Positions 37,825 to 48,630 of a stretch of DNA of 64,000 nt are shown here, piece by piece. Made by a program: the position numbers and the translations under genes. Origin of the DNA: Astrothelium macrocarpum (taxonomy: Eukaryota > Ascomycota > Dothideomycetes > Trypetheliales > Trypetheliaceae); NCBI GenBank assembly GCA_021030915.1, contig JAGEMR010000059.1, positions 1-64,000 of the forward strand. Reading direction: 5' to 3'. The first letter of the stretch is position 1. Each line of letters opens with the position of its first letter. The notes under the pieces are model-generated. The model did not search any database. It was not told the origin of the DNA and was given only the letters and a program-made list of their open reading frames with translations.

Positions 37825-38810
37825 ATGTCGATTGACGATCTTCCTCCACCTAACAAAAGTAGGTAAACATGGCAGAGCTTCATACTCAAATATATTGCCA
37901 CGACCCATTCTATAGGGATACATCATGGCTGATCGGCGCTATAGGCATGAGCTTTGTTCCAACTATTCATAATGACACTTATCCGTATATCTCTCCAGCA
38001 AATTATTCTCTACAGGGGAAGTCGGTGTTGATTACCGGCGCTTTTAGAGGGTGCGGTCATGCTATGGCCATGGGATATGCCAAAGCGGGAATATCCCAAA
38101 TGGCCTTGACATCTCGTTCACCAACCATTATCCACGATATCCAAGAGGCTGCCAGGGCCGCCGGCCGCCCCGAGCCCAATATACTAGTAATTAAACTGGA
38201 CGTGACCCATGAAAGCTTTATCGAACAGGTTGCCAAAGTTGTCGAGGCAAAATTTGGCAAGCTAGATATCCTCGTTAATAACGCGGGATTTCTTGGAAGC
38301 TTCGGGCCCATTGCTGAGAGCAACCCGCAGGAGTGGTGGCACCACTGGGAAATCAACGTAAAAGGAACTTACCTCATGTCTCGCGCTTTTCTTCCATTAC
38401 TGCTCAAGTCCGAGCTCAAAACCATCGTCAACATTTCCTCGGAGGGAGCTCATGTGTTGCTGAAAGGCGCTTCAGGATACATGACCACTAAACTGGCAAA
38501 CCTGCGTTTTTCGCAATTCTTGGATCTCGACCATAGCGAACAAGGTCTCTTGACTTACTCGGTCAATCCTGGAGGCGTGCACACGAATCTCGGACACAGT
38601 ATGCCAGAATGGCTATGGGAGCCCATTCTCACGGACACCCCAGAACTCTGTGGCGAAACTGTCCCGTGGTTGACAAGCCAGCGGAGGGAGTGGTTGGCAG
38701 GTAGATATGTGAGTTGTCCTTGGGACATAAAGGAATTGGAGGAGCGCAAGGATGAGATTGTGAAGTATGACCTGCTCAAAGTACGATTGGCAACTACACC
38801 AGGCTCGTAG
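37825..38810 (+). CDS. Short-chain dehydrogenase/reductase (SDR)
   Basis: The preferred model has two exons, 37825-37858 and 37945-38810, giving 299 aa starting MSIDDLPPPNKS and reading into FVPTIHNDTYPYISPANYSL. This N-terminus resembles that of related fungal SDRs. The alternative is an unspliced start at 37869 (313 aa). The Rossmann nucleotide-binding loop is LITGAFRGCG (~39-48), a slight variant of TGxxxGxG. LDILVNNAG follows, then the catalytic Ser176/177 (NISSEG) and Tyr190-x3-Lys194 (GYMTTK). A classical NAD(P)-dependent oxidoreductase of about 300 residues; the substrate cannot be inferred. It is convergent with the SNF2 gene, 170 bp between stop codons. No secondary-metabolism neighbours are visible. 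Confidence 0.87.
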
Positions 38811-38980
38811 GTGTTCACAACTCAAATTTGTAGAAGGAATTGGAGCATTGGCCGAAGAGATCAATGAGGTAAAGTATTCGATTAATTCAGTCATCCACAA
38901 GGGGGAGTCGTATCTTGCCTCACAGCATCGGCCTTGGTAAGTACGATTGACTTTTCGGGTATTCGTCCATATCCTACAGA

Positions 38981-41900
38981 TCAAGTTGTGTTCAGTAGAG
39001 ACCTGAGATCCTGTAGCACTCAGTTAGATACACAGAGTGTCAGCGCTTTGCGCTGAAAAATGACTTACGTTAATTTCTGTCAATTTGTCTTTTTCTGCTT
39101 TCTTATCGCCGTCATCCCAGGCAACCTGCGCGAGATACAGCTTTTTCTGTTCTCTCGTTTGGATGTACTATAAGAAAGCAAGTTAATGGATGAATGACTG
39201 CGTGGGCATAATCATACATACCTGCTCAACGGATTCCTGCACTACAAACCGTATCACCGTCACTTTTTTCTCTTGACCAAGTCGAACGGCTCGACCGATT
39301 GCTTGCTTCTCGATCGAAGGGTTCCATTGTGGTTCGAGTATGTAAATTCGAGAGGCAACAGTAAGATTTAAGCCAACTGCTCCAGTTCCTAATGTCATAA
39401 GTAAGACTGGAATGCTTGCATCGTCTTGAAATTGCGAAAGCTGCTGGCGTCGCTCGAATGGTGTCATGGATCCGTCAACTACGGAATTTGGGATACCACT
39501 GGCAGCAAGATACGAAGCAGCAAGTTGAATTGAAGTCTGCCAGGATGAAAAGACAATGCTATGTGACAGTGAGTTATCGAGCTGAAATGTAGTTCAGCAA
39601 CAGACATACCTTTTTTCTTCCCTGTGCGCAAAGATATCTTGCATCAGAAAGTGCAACTTCGAACTATGTCCGGATAGCCGCGATAGTGTCAGGTTTGGGA
39701 CTGACGGTTCTTCATGGTGTGCCTCGGAGACCGGGTAGTCCTCCTGACATACTGGTCAGAAAAGAATCTCGTTGGAAAATGTTGATCTATGTCGAAATGC
39801 GCAGTCAAGGCAGAGCAGGTGGGAGCATGCCAGTGGCATACCTGGACTAGAATGCTGCTCAGCTACCGCAATGTCACAAGAGCAATATGCACATGTCATT
39901 CGGTCACTGAAATAAGATAACGGAAGAGCCTGATCCGAGTTCCGATACATCTGATCTTGGTTGCCATCCGCACTGTAGCCATAGAGGCCTGTATTACAAA
40001 ACATGCGTAGCCGCAGAATCGCACGAAAGAGACTACTGGTGGCTTCTACAGAGCTTGAAGCTTCATCAACAGCTTGTCTATGCTCGTTTCCAATGACATT
40101 GTACTGCAAGCGCTCTTCCACCGTCAGAAAAAGCGGTTCAAGGTGCTCGTCAGGCTCAGGAAGGTGCAGCAAGTCTCTAGTGCGCCGAATGCAGATGCAT
40201 TTTAGAAGAAGCTGGAGACGTGAAAGCCCTTCTGAGAAACTCTTTTCAATGGGTCTAGCAATATGATGGCGAAAATCGGTGGATCGGCTCACTTGCGGCA
40301 CACGAAGAAACCGGACCAACGCACCGAAGTCGTCAATCTTATTCTGAACGGGTGTTCCGGTAACACACCACCTATGCCGGGCTTCCAGGGCTATCACAGC
40401 ACGAAACTGCTTAGTCTGCTGATCTCGTATTGTGTGGGCTGTAATTTTCTTTAGCTATCTTCTGACATTAGTACTACTGATGCCAGTAGCATACCTTCGT
40501 CAAGAACTATACGAAACCAGTGTATGTTACGGAGGACACCATTCTGGTCAGAATCAGCAGTGAGAGTTGCATAAGTCGTCAGAACTATGTCTAAGTCGAG
40601 TAACTCGGGTAGAGCATCTTTGAGGTGCCCATGGAATTTCGAGCATTTGAGAATCTTAGGAGCGACATGCCTATTCTAGTCAGTAGAGTTTCCTTTCACG
40701 TTTCGCAATAGCCCTATTCTATACCTAGAGATTTCCGCCAACCATCCATCCATTAGCACTGTTGAACATGAATTAGTATTCCGAGTCTAGATTGAATAAG
40801 CAGGGATCTCACAGGCTGAAGGACACACGATAAGAGTAGCTCTTGTCTTTGCCATAGACATGTATAAAGGCTCGTAAGTGTCAACCGGATTTACAAAATT
40901 TTGCGCCTGGATCAAGGTTGTAGCAATCGCTGATACCATTGTAAGAGTCTTGCCCAGACCCATTTCATCGGCCAGAATTCCTCCAAAATCCTCGACCGCC
41001 CTTTGAGACGCTTTAGAGCCAAGAACAGAGTGTTCGTAACTGCAATAAAGATGAGCAAAATTGGCAGTGAATGTAGTAAGAGGACTGGCTTACCATTTCT
41101 GGCTCCGATTGTTGAAGCACTTCCTGGAGAGAGAAAGATTCTCGGACGGATCAGGCGATTCTCTTTGTCTGATGAAGTCAAGTGCTTCCCGTTGATGTCT
41201 AATTTCAAGCTCATTAGCCGAGGTCGAAAAAGAGTCGCATATTACTCACAACTTCAGCACTGTAGTAATAACCGAAGTGTCCACGTCCAGAATGCTTAAG
41301 TTGCCTTCCTGCGTCAGGCTACCCAACAGTCGATTGAGTGTATCTAATGATAGTCCATTCACAGAGCTAGAGTCTAACGGTGGAACAGTCAAAGGTGGCT
41401 CGGAGATGGATATCGATGGAAACTTGATCTCATGAGGATTTTCATAATGTACGGATCGATCCAGCCAATCTGGTTGTTGAAGAAAAAGCCCGTTATCCGA
41501 CAAGATTTTAACAACAGACGTTCCATTTGAGCAGAGACCAAACATATATACATCTATATCTAGACAAAGCGGTTTCCTCGAAGTTCTAAGTGTTCCAATT
41601 TTCTCGGTCCATTCAGTCGCGCTAACATATGGGATATACCGGGCTAAACTGAGATCGTCCAACTTCCGCAAGGCTTTAGCTGTTGGTGTATTGACCACGG
41701 CAATATCGACACCATCTTCCGATTGTAGTAGATGTATTCTTTTCACTCGAATTTGGAGGCGGAAAGAGCCGGATGTCGATCGTACAGTGCTTGGGCATAG
41801 AGATGCGATGCTGGGATCATCAAGGAATTGTGCTTTTAAGCTACAAAGCTATCAGGACTTAGTGCGTTGCTTTAATGAAGATAATGCTGGTTTCTACTCA

Positions 41901-42153
41901 CCATTCCATAACAAACCTCACCTCCTGGTCCAGGTGTGCTCGGCAAAGGGGTGCACGAACTATCTGTGTTGAAGTCAAGCGGTGTGGCTCGATCCGAACC
42001 TTGCGGCAGCAAAGGATCAAAACAAACTTCACGCCCGATCTCTGACAATTCCGGAGATTGTTCAAAGTCTGGATTACTGGAAGAGCATTGGCGTTTCAAG
42101 CGGATTGTACCTGGCCCAGAGTCCTCGTTGAAGCTCCTTTTGAGGGGAAGCAT
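38981..42153 (-). CDS. SNF2-family ATPase with embedded RING (Rad5/Rad16-like), carrying an internal TGA
   Basis: Ten exons can be joined: 42153-41902, 41848-41250, 41198-41094, 41039-40813, 40758-40725, 40670-40495, 40438-39610, 39558-39222, 39167-39069 and 39010-38981 (896 codons). Helicase motifs are clear: GGILADEMGLGKT (Lys349), the DEAH box (463-466, split by an intron), RWCVTGTPVQN, the SSW segment, LGTGAVGLNL and QAIGRAVRLGQ. A C3HC4 RING sits between the two helicase halves: C647, C650, C669, H671, C674, C677, then codon 692 and C695. Codon 692, the expected seventh ligand in a CPVC-like motif, is TGA (39758-39756). The frame is open and conserved on both sides. Rad5-like enzymes are DNA-dependent ATPases and ubiquitin ligases in damage tolerance or silencing. 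Either the gene is disrupted, the base is an error, or a 90-nt in-frame intron (39841-39752) removes the stop together with half of the RING. Confidence 0.85.
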
Positions 42154-42522
42154 TGCCAGTCCAAATGACAAGCACAACAAGATTGCATGGCAAAGGTAAC
42201 CACCATGACTTGCAGTGTGAGGAGAGAAAATCTACTTCGGTAGGGACGAGACGTTGGAGCGTAGAGCTTCTTAGAGCCGGCAGCCACATCATCTATCATG
42301 TGAGGCTGTGAGGCGCAAGCAGCGGCCACGAACAGTGCGCGAGTCTGCCTTACCTGTGTAAGCGACGTCATCCTTTCTGATCTTGCATAAAATTAACTTG
42401 GATAGGTACAGTGGATGTCTCAATTGCTAATTTCAATCAATATTGTGCTGAGCAGGACCTCGACATCGCCGCAAGGCTCACAAGCAGCGCGGGTGAGGCC
42501 GATCCCATTTTGAAGATGATGG
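42154..42522. promoter_or_regulatory. Divergent promoter, SNF2 gene / NLR gene
   Basis: A 369-bp interval between two outward-facing start codons (42153 minus, 42523 plus). It must contain both promoters. I see no clear symmetrical operator. Either start could lie slightly inside the coordinates used, since a downstream ATG at 42604 is a reasonable start for the NLR. Confidence 0.5.
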
Positions 42523-45500
42523 ATGACACCATTCATGTCAGCCTTGTCAAATAATCTGGGGGCCTGCAATAACGTTCAATTGCTTTTCTATCTGTACGAG
42601 AACATGGGGAACACAATGGACACGGTGCTAACCCATTTGCCAGCCGGTAACGCTCAGTTCGACCGAGCTCTAAAAGAATTCAAGGACGAGCTATCGCCAC
42701 GTGAAATCGAGGACTTTAGCCTTACCACTGCTGACGACCTGAAACGGTCCATCTTAAAATTGCAGGAAAGACAAAAATCAGAGAAGCGGATGCAAAATCT
42801 GCATAGACTTACCGCCTTTATTGAAGCCATGGAACAATTCGATAAGGTCGTTCAAGTCTTCTTAAACGCGACTGACTATTTGGCGTTCGTTCGGGTATGG
42901 AATTAGCTAAAGGTTAGGAAAAATTTGCACTGACATAAAATTAGGGCCCTGCGAAATTTATTGTACTGGTATTTCCGTTCGCGCCGAGTCATTTGGAAGC
43001 GTATTGAACCGATGCAGGTTGCTGGCTCTCACGCCGACACATTCAATACACTACTTCAGACTTGTCAAGAGATTAGCGAACATATACCGCTACTTGAACA
43101 ATACGAGCAACTTAAAAGTCAAAATTTGTATCCGCAGGAACTTCTAGTTTTTATCTACAAGGACATCTTAGACTTCCATCGCAGGGCGTTGAAAGTTTTC
43201 CGACAACCAGGTGTGCTTACTCAAGTCTAATGCATTGTTTGTTATACTAACTGTTGAACGTGGAGCGTGGAAACAGCTCTTCCATGCGACCTGGAAAACC
43301 TTTCAGACTAATTTTAAAGGTATTCTATCAAACCTCGATTCCCATAAAAAGCTTTTGGACAGCCAGGCATTGTTTGTGGGGGTCCAAGAAACGCTCCGGA
43401 CATTAGCTGAGTTAAGAGAAATAAGGCAAGAAGCCCAAAGGAAAAGTCAGAGGGACGAAGAGGAAGATCATAGAAGGAGAAGGCATGCAGTTGTCTCATG
43501 GCTTGCTGCAGCGGATGGCGAGAGCGACCATGAGTGTATCCTCGAAGCCCAACAGGGTTCTGTCGCCAGCGGAAAATGGCTTTTTGAGCAAGATGTTGTA
43601 AATAGCTGGATTGACCAAGACTCCATGTTCGGGCCTTTTTTATGGATCAATGGAAAACCCGGTGCCGGTATAACTTCTTACACGACTTAGTGTTGCATGC
43701 CGTGCACTGAACAGTTTACTTGTAGGCAAGACGGTCCTCGCGTCAACGCTCGTTGAAAAGTGTCGAACTGAATCAAACTCAGCTGTGGCTTTTTTCTATT
43801 GTAAACACAAAAACGAAAGCCACGATAGCTTTATCGCATTTTCGCGGAGTATCATCCTTCAATTATCAAAGCTAAATCCTTTGCTTGATCCCTTCATTGT
43901 TGAAAAAATGTCGTCTAGCAGAACTACTTCACTTCAGTCGTCAGAGACTGCTAAGGAGATTTTGAACGCGAGCCTCGAATCTTGCGATGGACTACGCCTC
44001 ATAATTGATGGAATAGATGAATGCTCAAAGTTGCAAAAAGAGAAAATTTCATCCTGGGCACGATGTACATTTACCTCCCTTCAATCAAGTTCCAGCAAGC
44101 CTCATCGATGCTGTTTTGTCAGCCAACACGACAACGATACGGAAAGACTGTTCCGAACTTTTTCTACCTTCGAGATCAAGGAACATCATAATCGCAAAGA
44201 TATTTCCCAGTATTGTGAATCTCAAGCGGCCGAGATTGGCGCGAATTCCAATCTACCGTCTCCTGATGTCAAGAATTTGAGTGAAGTCGTGACAAAGAAA
44301 GCGGACGGTAAGCCATTCTCTAAGCAAGTGGCCAAGCTGATAACCTGTAGGAATGTTTCTCTTTGCGAAACTGGCAATGGAGAACTTGTGGTCATGGTCC
44401 CAGGTCTCCAAAGCGTCGTTACTGAAGGAAATAGAAAGTATTCCTCCCACTCTCAACCAACTGTAAGCGATATGTGAACATTGACGACCTTCATCTATCA
44501 AGTTAAAGCTTCGCAGATATGGCCGTATTAAGCACCGTGTCCTTGAAGAGTCTTTAACACCAGAGCGGAAGACTGCAAAGACGATCCTCAGCTGGTTGCT
44601 GGTCGCGAGACGCGAGCTTAAGTGGCACGAGATTCAAGGTGCCATGTGCTTAGATGTGGATAATGGCACATTCGACAAAGATAGAAGGCTCAACAGAGAT
44701 ATAAAACACTTTTGTGGCTCGCTCATCGAAGTACGACATAGTGGCTCGATAGCTTTCGTCCATCTAACCGCACGACTGTGAGTTGAGTCTCTTCGGTAGT
44801 AAGGCTATGGAGCCGAACTCACTGAAAACATTTATCAGTTTCCTAGAACATGAATCAGTGCTTCCCAAGGAAGTTGAAGAGCTCAATCTAACGCGAGTGT
44901 GCTTCACGACCCTAAGTCTTCACTCTCATGACTTGAATATGAGCCAGGAATTTACACGAACGTTTATCTTCGATGGGCACTATGCCTTTACGGAATACGC
45001 TATGGTGTACGCCTTCGAACATCTACAAAATATCTGCAAAAGGGGAACACCATTGTCAATCCAAGAATATGATAGCCTCCGAGCGGATTTACACACATTC
45101 CTTCAAAGGCGATGTAATGCACGAGCAAGGAAAGATTCAACCATGAAGACTATTAGCAACGCTTTAGCCATTTTTAGGAAGGAAAATTTCTTCGATGATC
45201 TTACACAGGCAGCAGCATACGCTAAATGGACCCGCAACGACGGCGACCAAAGCGGCGCCAGCGAGGAGCCGACTCTTACCCTAAAAGCTCGGCTCCTAGA
45301 GGTGCGTGCTTTGATGGAGACGATTGCCGTAATTGCCGACATCAGTCATCGCCTCGAGCCCATGTACGGAGGCAAACTCTTTAAATGCGCTGAGCCAACA
45401 TGCGAATCATTCCATGAAGGCTTTGCTATCGCAGAGTCCCGTGATAGACATTGTAAGATTCATAACCGAGTTTACTTTTGTTCCTTCAATGGCTGTCCGT

Positions 45501-47080
45501 CATCCATGGTTGGATTCGGCTCTACAATTGAACTCAAAAAGCATGAAGACGACTATCATAAAGGTCTCCAAGCTGCAGATGACTTCCCTTGGCATGGCAA
45601 CTTGGAGTCTATGAACATTGGTGATGAGATCCAGAGGGGAAATTTCCCCGCGTTCGAGTTCTGGGTGTCTCAATGGGAAGGGCCCATTCCCTCATCTGAA
45701 TTTGATGTGCACGATGCAAGGCAAAATCCACTGCTGACATCATGCCAATATGGACAGTGCAGAATGCTCGGAATGCTTCTGGATAAAATCGATACCAAAT
45801 GGCCTAAAAACCCGCCGAAAGGATGGATTATTGCAAGGTCTATGGGATTGGCTTTGAGATCTCGAAACGAGCAAGGACCTATCATGCTACTGAAAAAATT
45901 CGATTACCCAGCTAAGAAGATAGCCAATTACTTGGAGTCTTCATTATGCAGTGGCTTGGATAGCGTTTCTATGGAATTGCTAAGACACTATTCTTCCATT
46001 CCCGCCTCTTCGGAATTAGCCAAGGAGAAGGCACGAAGAGCTGTACACTTGAGACTTATTATCGAATACGACCGATGGACTGTTTTAGAATTCGCGTTGG
46101 AACAATGCAAAATTTATTCAATGATGCAGGACAAGAAGGACCGGACCCCTTTGCATGCGACAGCGGAGTACAATCAAATCGACATGGCGACGTATCTCGT
46201 GGAGATCTGTGGATATGACAAGTGGGCTAAAGACCGTAAAAAAGATACAGCTCTTTGTGTTGCAGGCCGTCAAGGCCACATGAGATTTATCTCGGCTATC
46301 TATCCTGAACAAACTCCAGAGGTGCAAAAATGGCTACAAGTCGCACAGTTTCGAAATGCCGTCTGTGATGGAGATAGCCGCGTGGTGAGTGAACTACTTG
46401 GGGAAGACTGTGAGACGGATGAAGTCGACGCGCAAGGTTATTCGCCTTGGATGTGGGCAGTGAAGAAAAGCCACAAGCATATCGTTGGGCGTTTACTACT
46501 GAGGAATGATATTAATTTCCAAAGGAAACGTTATTCCGCGGGAGCACTTCACTTTTCAGCCTTCGCTCGCGACACAGCAACAATGCGAGTACTACTTTCG
46601 AGCGGTGAATTCGATTCCGCCATCAATGAAGAGTGCTTTGTTCCTGTAAAAATGCGCAAAGAAGGCACGTATTACAAAGATTTATTCACACCTCTTGAAA
46701 TTACACATATTCTCGGCGATGACGAGACAGCTAAAGTCATCGAGGATTATCAAAATTTGCTCAAGCGCAAGCTGGACCCGTTTGAACCGCTGATTTCAGA
46801 GAGTGACCTCTCTGAAGAAGTCGAGCACCAACGAAGCACACCACATAATGAACAACTTCCTTCGATTAAGGATGACTCAGAAAGGTCCAGCGTTTTTGAA
46901 GACCTGTCCGACTTCGGACAGGCCACTGGCACCACGCCGGAGTCGAAAGAGGTGCTTGAGGATGATAGTGTCTATCAGATAACGGACGGGCAAAGTGGCG
47001 GTCGGGGTGATGGCGTCAGTTTCTCGTACAAAGGTGAACCAGCATCAGGCAATCCTGAAAATCCCATCCTGATCGAGTGA
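42523..47080 (+). CDS. NOD-like receptor: DUF7708-type N-terminus, NACHT, zinc finger, ankyrin repeats
   Basis: Eight exons join in frame: 42523-42894, 42945-42968 (24 nt), 43018-43210, 43266-43667, 43726-44307, 44351-44462, 44517-44777 and 44839-47080 (1395 aa). The N-terminal domain has the DUF7708 pattern (FDKVVQVFLNATDYLAFV...GPAKFIVL...WKQLFHATWKTF). The NACHT domain has the P-loop GKPGAGKT (326-333, split by an intron), the Walker B-like LIIDGIDEC (~422-430) and KADGMFLFAKL. A winged-helix-like stretch follows. C2H2-like zinc fingers lie at ~831-889 (CAEPTC...H...H, CSFNGC...H...H), and degenerate ankyrin repeats at ~936-1290 (DRTPLHATAEYNQ, DAQGYSPWMWAVKKSH). The tail is acidic. Such fungal STAND proteins are signal-transducing ATPases in non-self recognition. 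No killer effector is fused that I recognise. The start could instead be 42604. Confidence 0.9.
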
Positions 47081-48630
47081 GACTGGCTTTTATGAGTGAT
47101 CGGCGGGAGGACTGTGGAGCAGAGGGTTTGCGACTTAGAAGGGATAAGGTCGAGCGCTACTGTAGTAGTTTGGGTAGTTGTGGCGAAGGAGAAGTCCTTG
47201 GGGAGATGGAGCTGGAGCTGGTTTGGTTCAAGGATAGGAATATGTAATGCGTGAAAGGAAATGAAGTATCATATAGAGAATGTTTCTAGTATGCTGATTG
47301 AAAATTAACAGGTTCATGCATGCCGGATGCTACTACAAAATCATAATCTGGGGTAAATTAGGAGAGGGAGTCGCGATTCTGAGTGCGATTCTGCTACCGA
47401 ACCATAAAATATGGTGCTTCTTGATAGCTTTGACTTGATGCCTGTAGACCTTAGAACTCGGACCGAGCAGCTTTAATTGTAAATCAGTAAGGGAATCCAG
47501 CCTTCGGCATAGCAACCAAGTTCCCGTGTAGGATTTAGAAATGTCTCCACATAGTTTTACCGGAAGCTTATCCCCGGCTGGGATTGCTTCCTTGGCTACG
47601 AGACCTTAAGCCAAGGCGTGATGATGTGATTTGATGTGCTCTGTGATGGCGAATATCCCCGCAAATGCACAGCGGTACCAGAGCAATATCCAGTTTCGGA
47701 CCTTTTTTTTCGCTACGGTTCCACTCTTCGCTTACTTTTTCATTTCTGGGGAGAAATTTCTTTGTCTTTCACCGCAAAGGCGGCTGCAATACTGGATAAG
47801 TCGCTGTGGCGTTATGGATACGAAGGAATGAATCTAATCAAAAAAGTTTCGAGGCTGGACTTGTGGGCCAGGTACGCCTCAGGGGATCCGGGTGGCGTTT
47901 TCAACCTCAAACGGCTCAACGCCATGACCTCATTTTGTTCCTCGAAAAGCTTGGGGTTTTGTGCTTAACGCCCCGTCGCCAAGACTCCGGCAGCTCTTAA
48001 ACAGATCAGGGCATCCCTAGCTTCCTTTCAATTCAGAGTTCGGAGCGCCATGTTTCTGATGAATTTGTTTGGAAAATCCTCTGCCTACTTGTAAAACTTG
48101 ATGCACGTCATGAACAGAATACAGCATTGGTTAGTATTTGTGCAGCGAGGAAAATCTTTTCATGGTTCCTCCGCAAGGGACAGCTTTCCCCGCGCTGTTT
48201 GCATGAGCATAAAAGCTAGGGCTATCCCATGTTATGCTTACCTGCCGGGATGGGCTTAGAACACCGCGTCTTATCTTGAGTCCCACAACGCTCATCCCAC
48301 AGCTCTCATTTTCCATCGCGTTCTATGATGCATTGCTGCAGGCATTCTCCTGCGCGGTCTCGTAAAGGGCTTGAGACATTGCTGCGTGGGCATTCTGGAC
48401 CTGATAATCCTTGCTCAATCGTAAAAGTTTGGCTCTTGGAGGCATGTCTCGGGAAAAATAAAGGTAGGCTGTTTGGTTGACAAGCCTTATACCAGGCACG
48501 CGGTGAGCAGCTACAAAATTGATAGCTTCCCCACAAATTCCTGTTCCTTCACTCGTGTCTTTTACCTTCCCTACATAGAGCTTTTCGTTTCCATGGTCTT
48601 GTGATATTCTTTGATCAATACGTATTCAAG
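47081..48630. other. 1.5-kb intergenic interval
   Basis: No supportable gene. It contains the NLR 3' region and the promoter of the carboxypeptidase. The ORF at 47636-47968 has no family feature and an unusual composition for a protein. Confidence 0.55.

Noticed and set aside
47636..47968. 110-codon frame between the NLR and the carboxypeptidase
   Set aside because: No start context, no family similarity recognised, atypical amino acid use.
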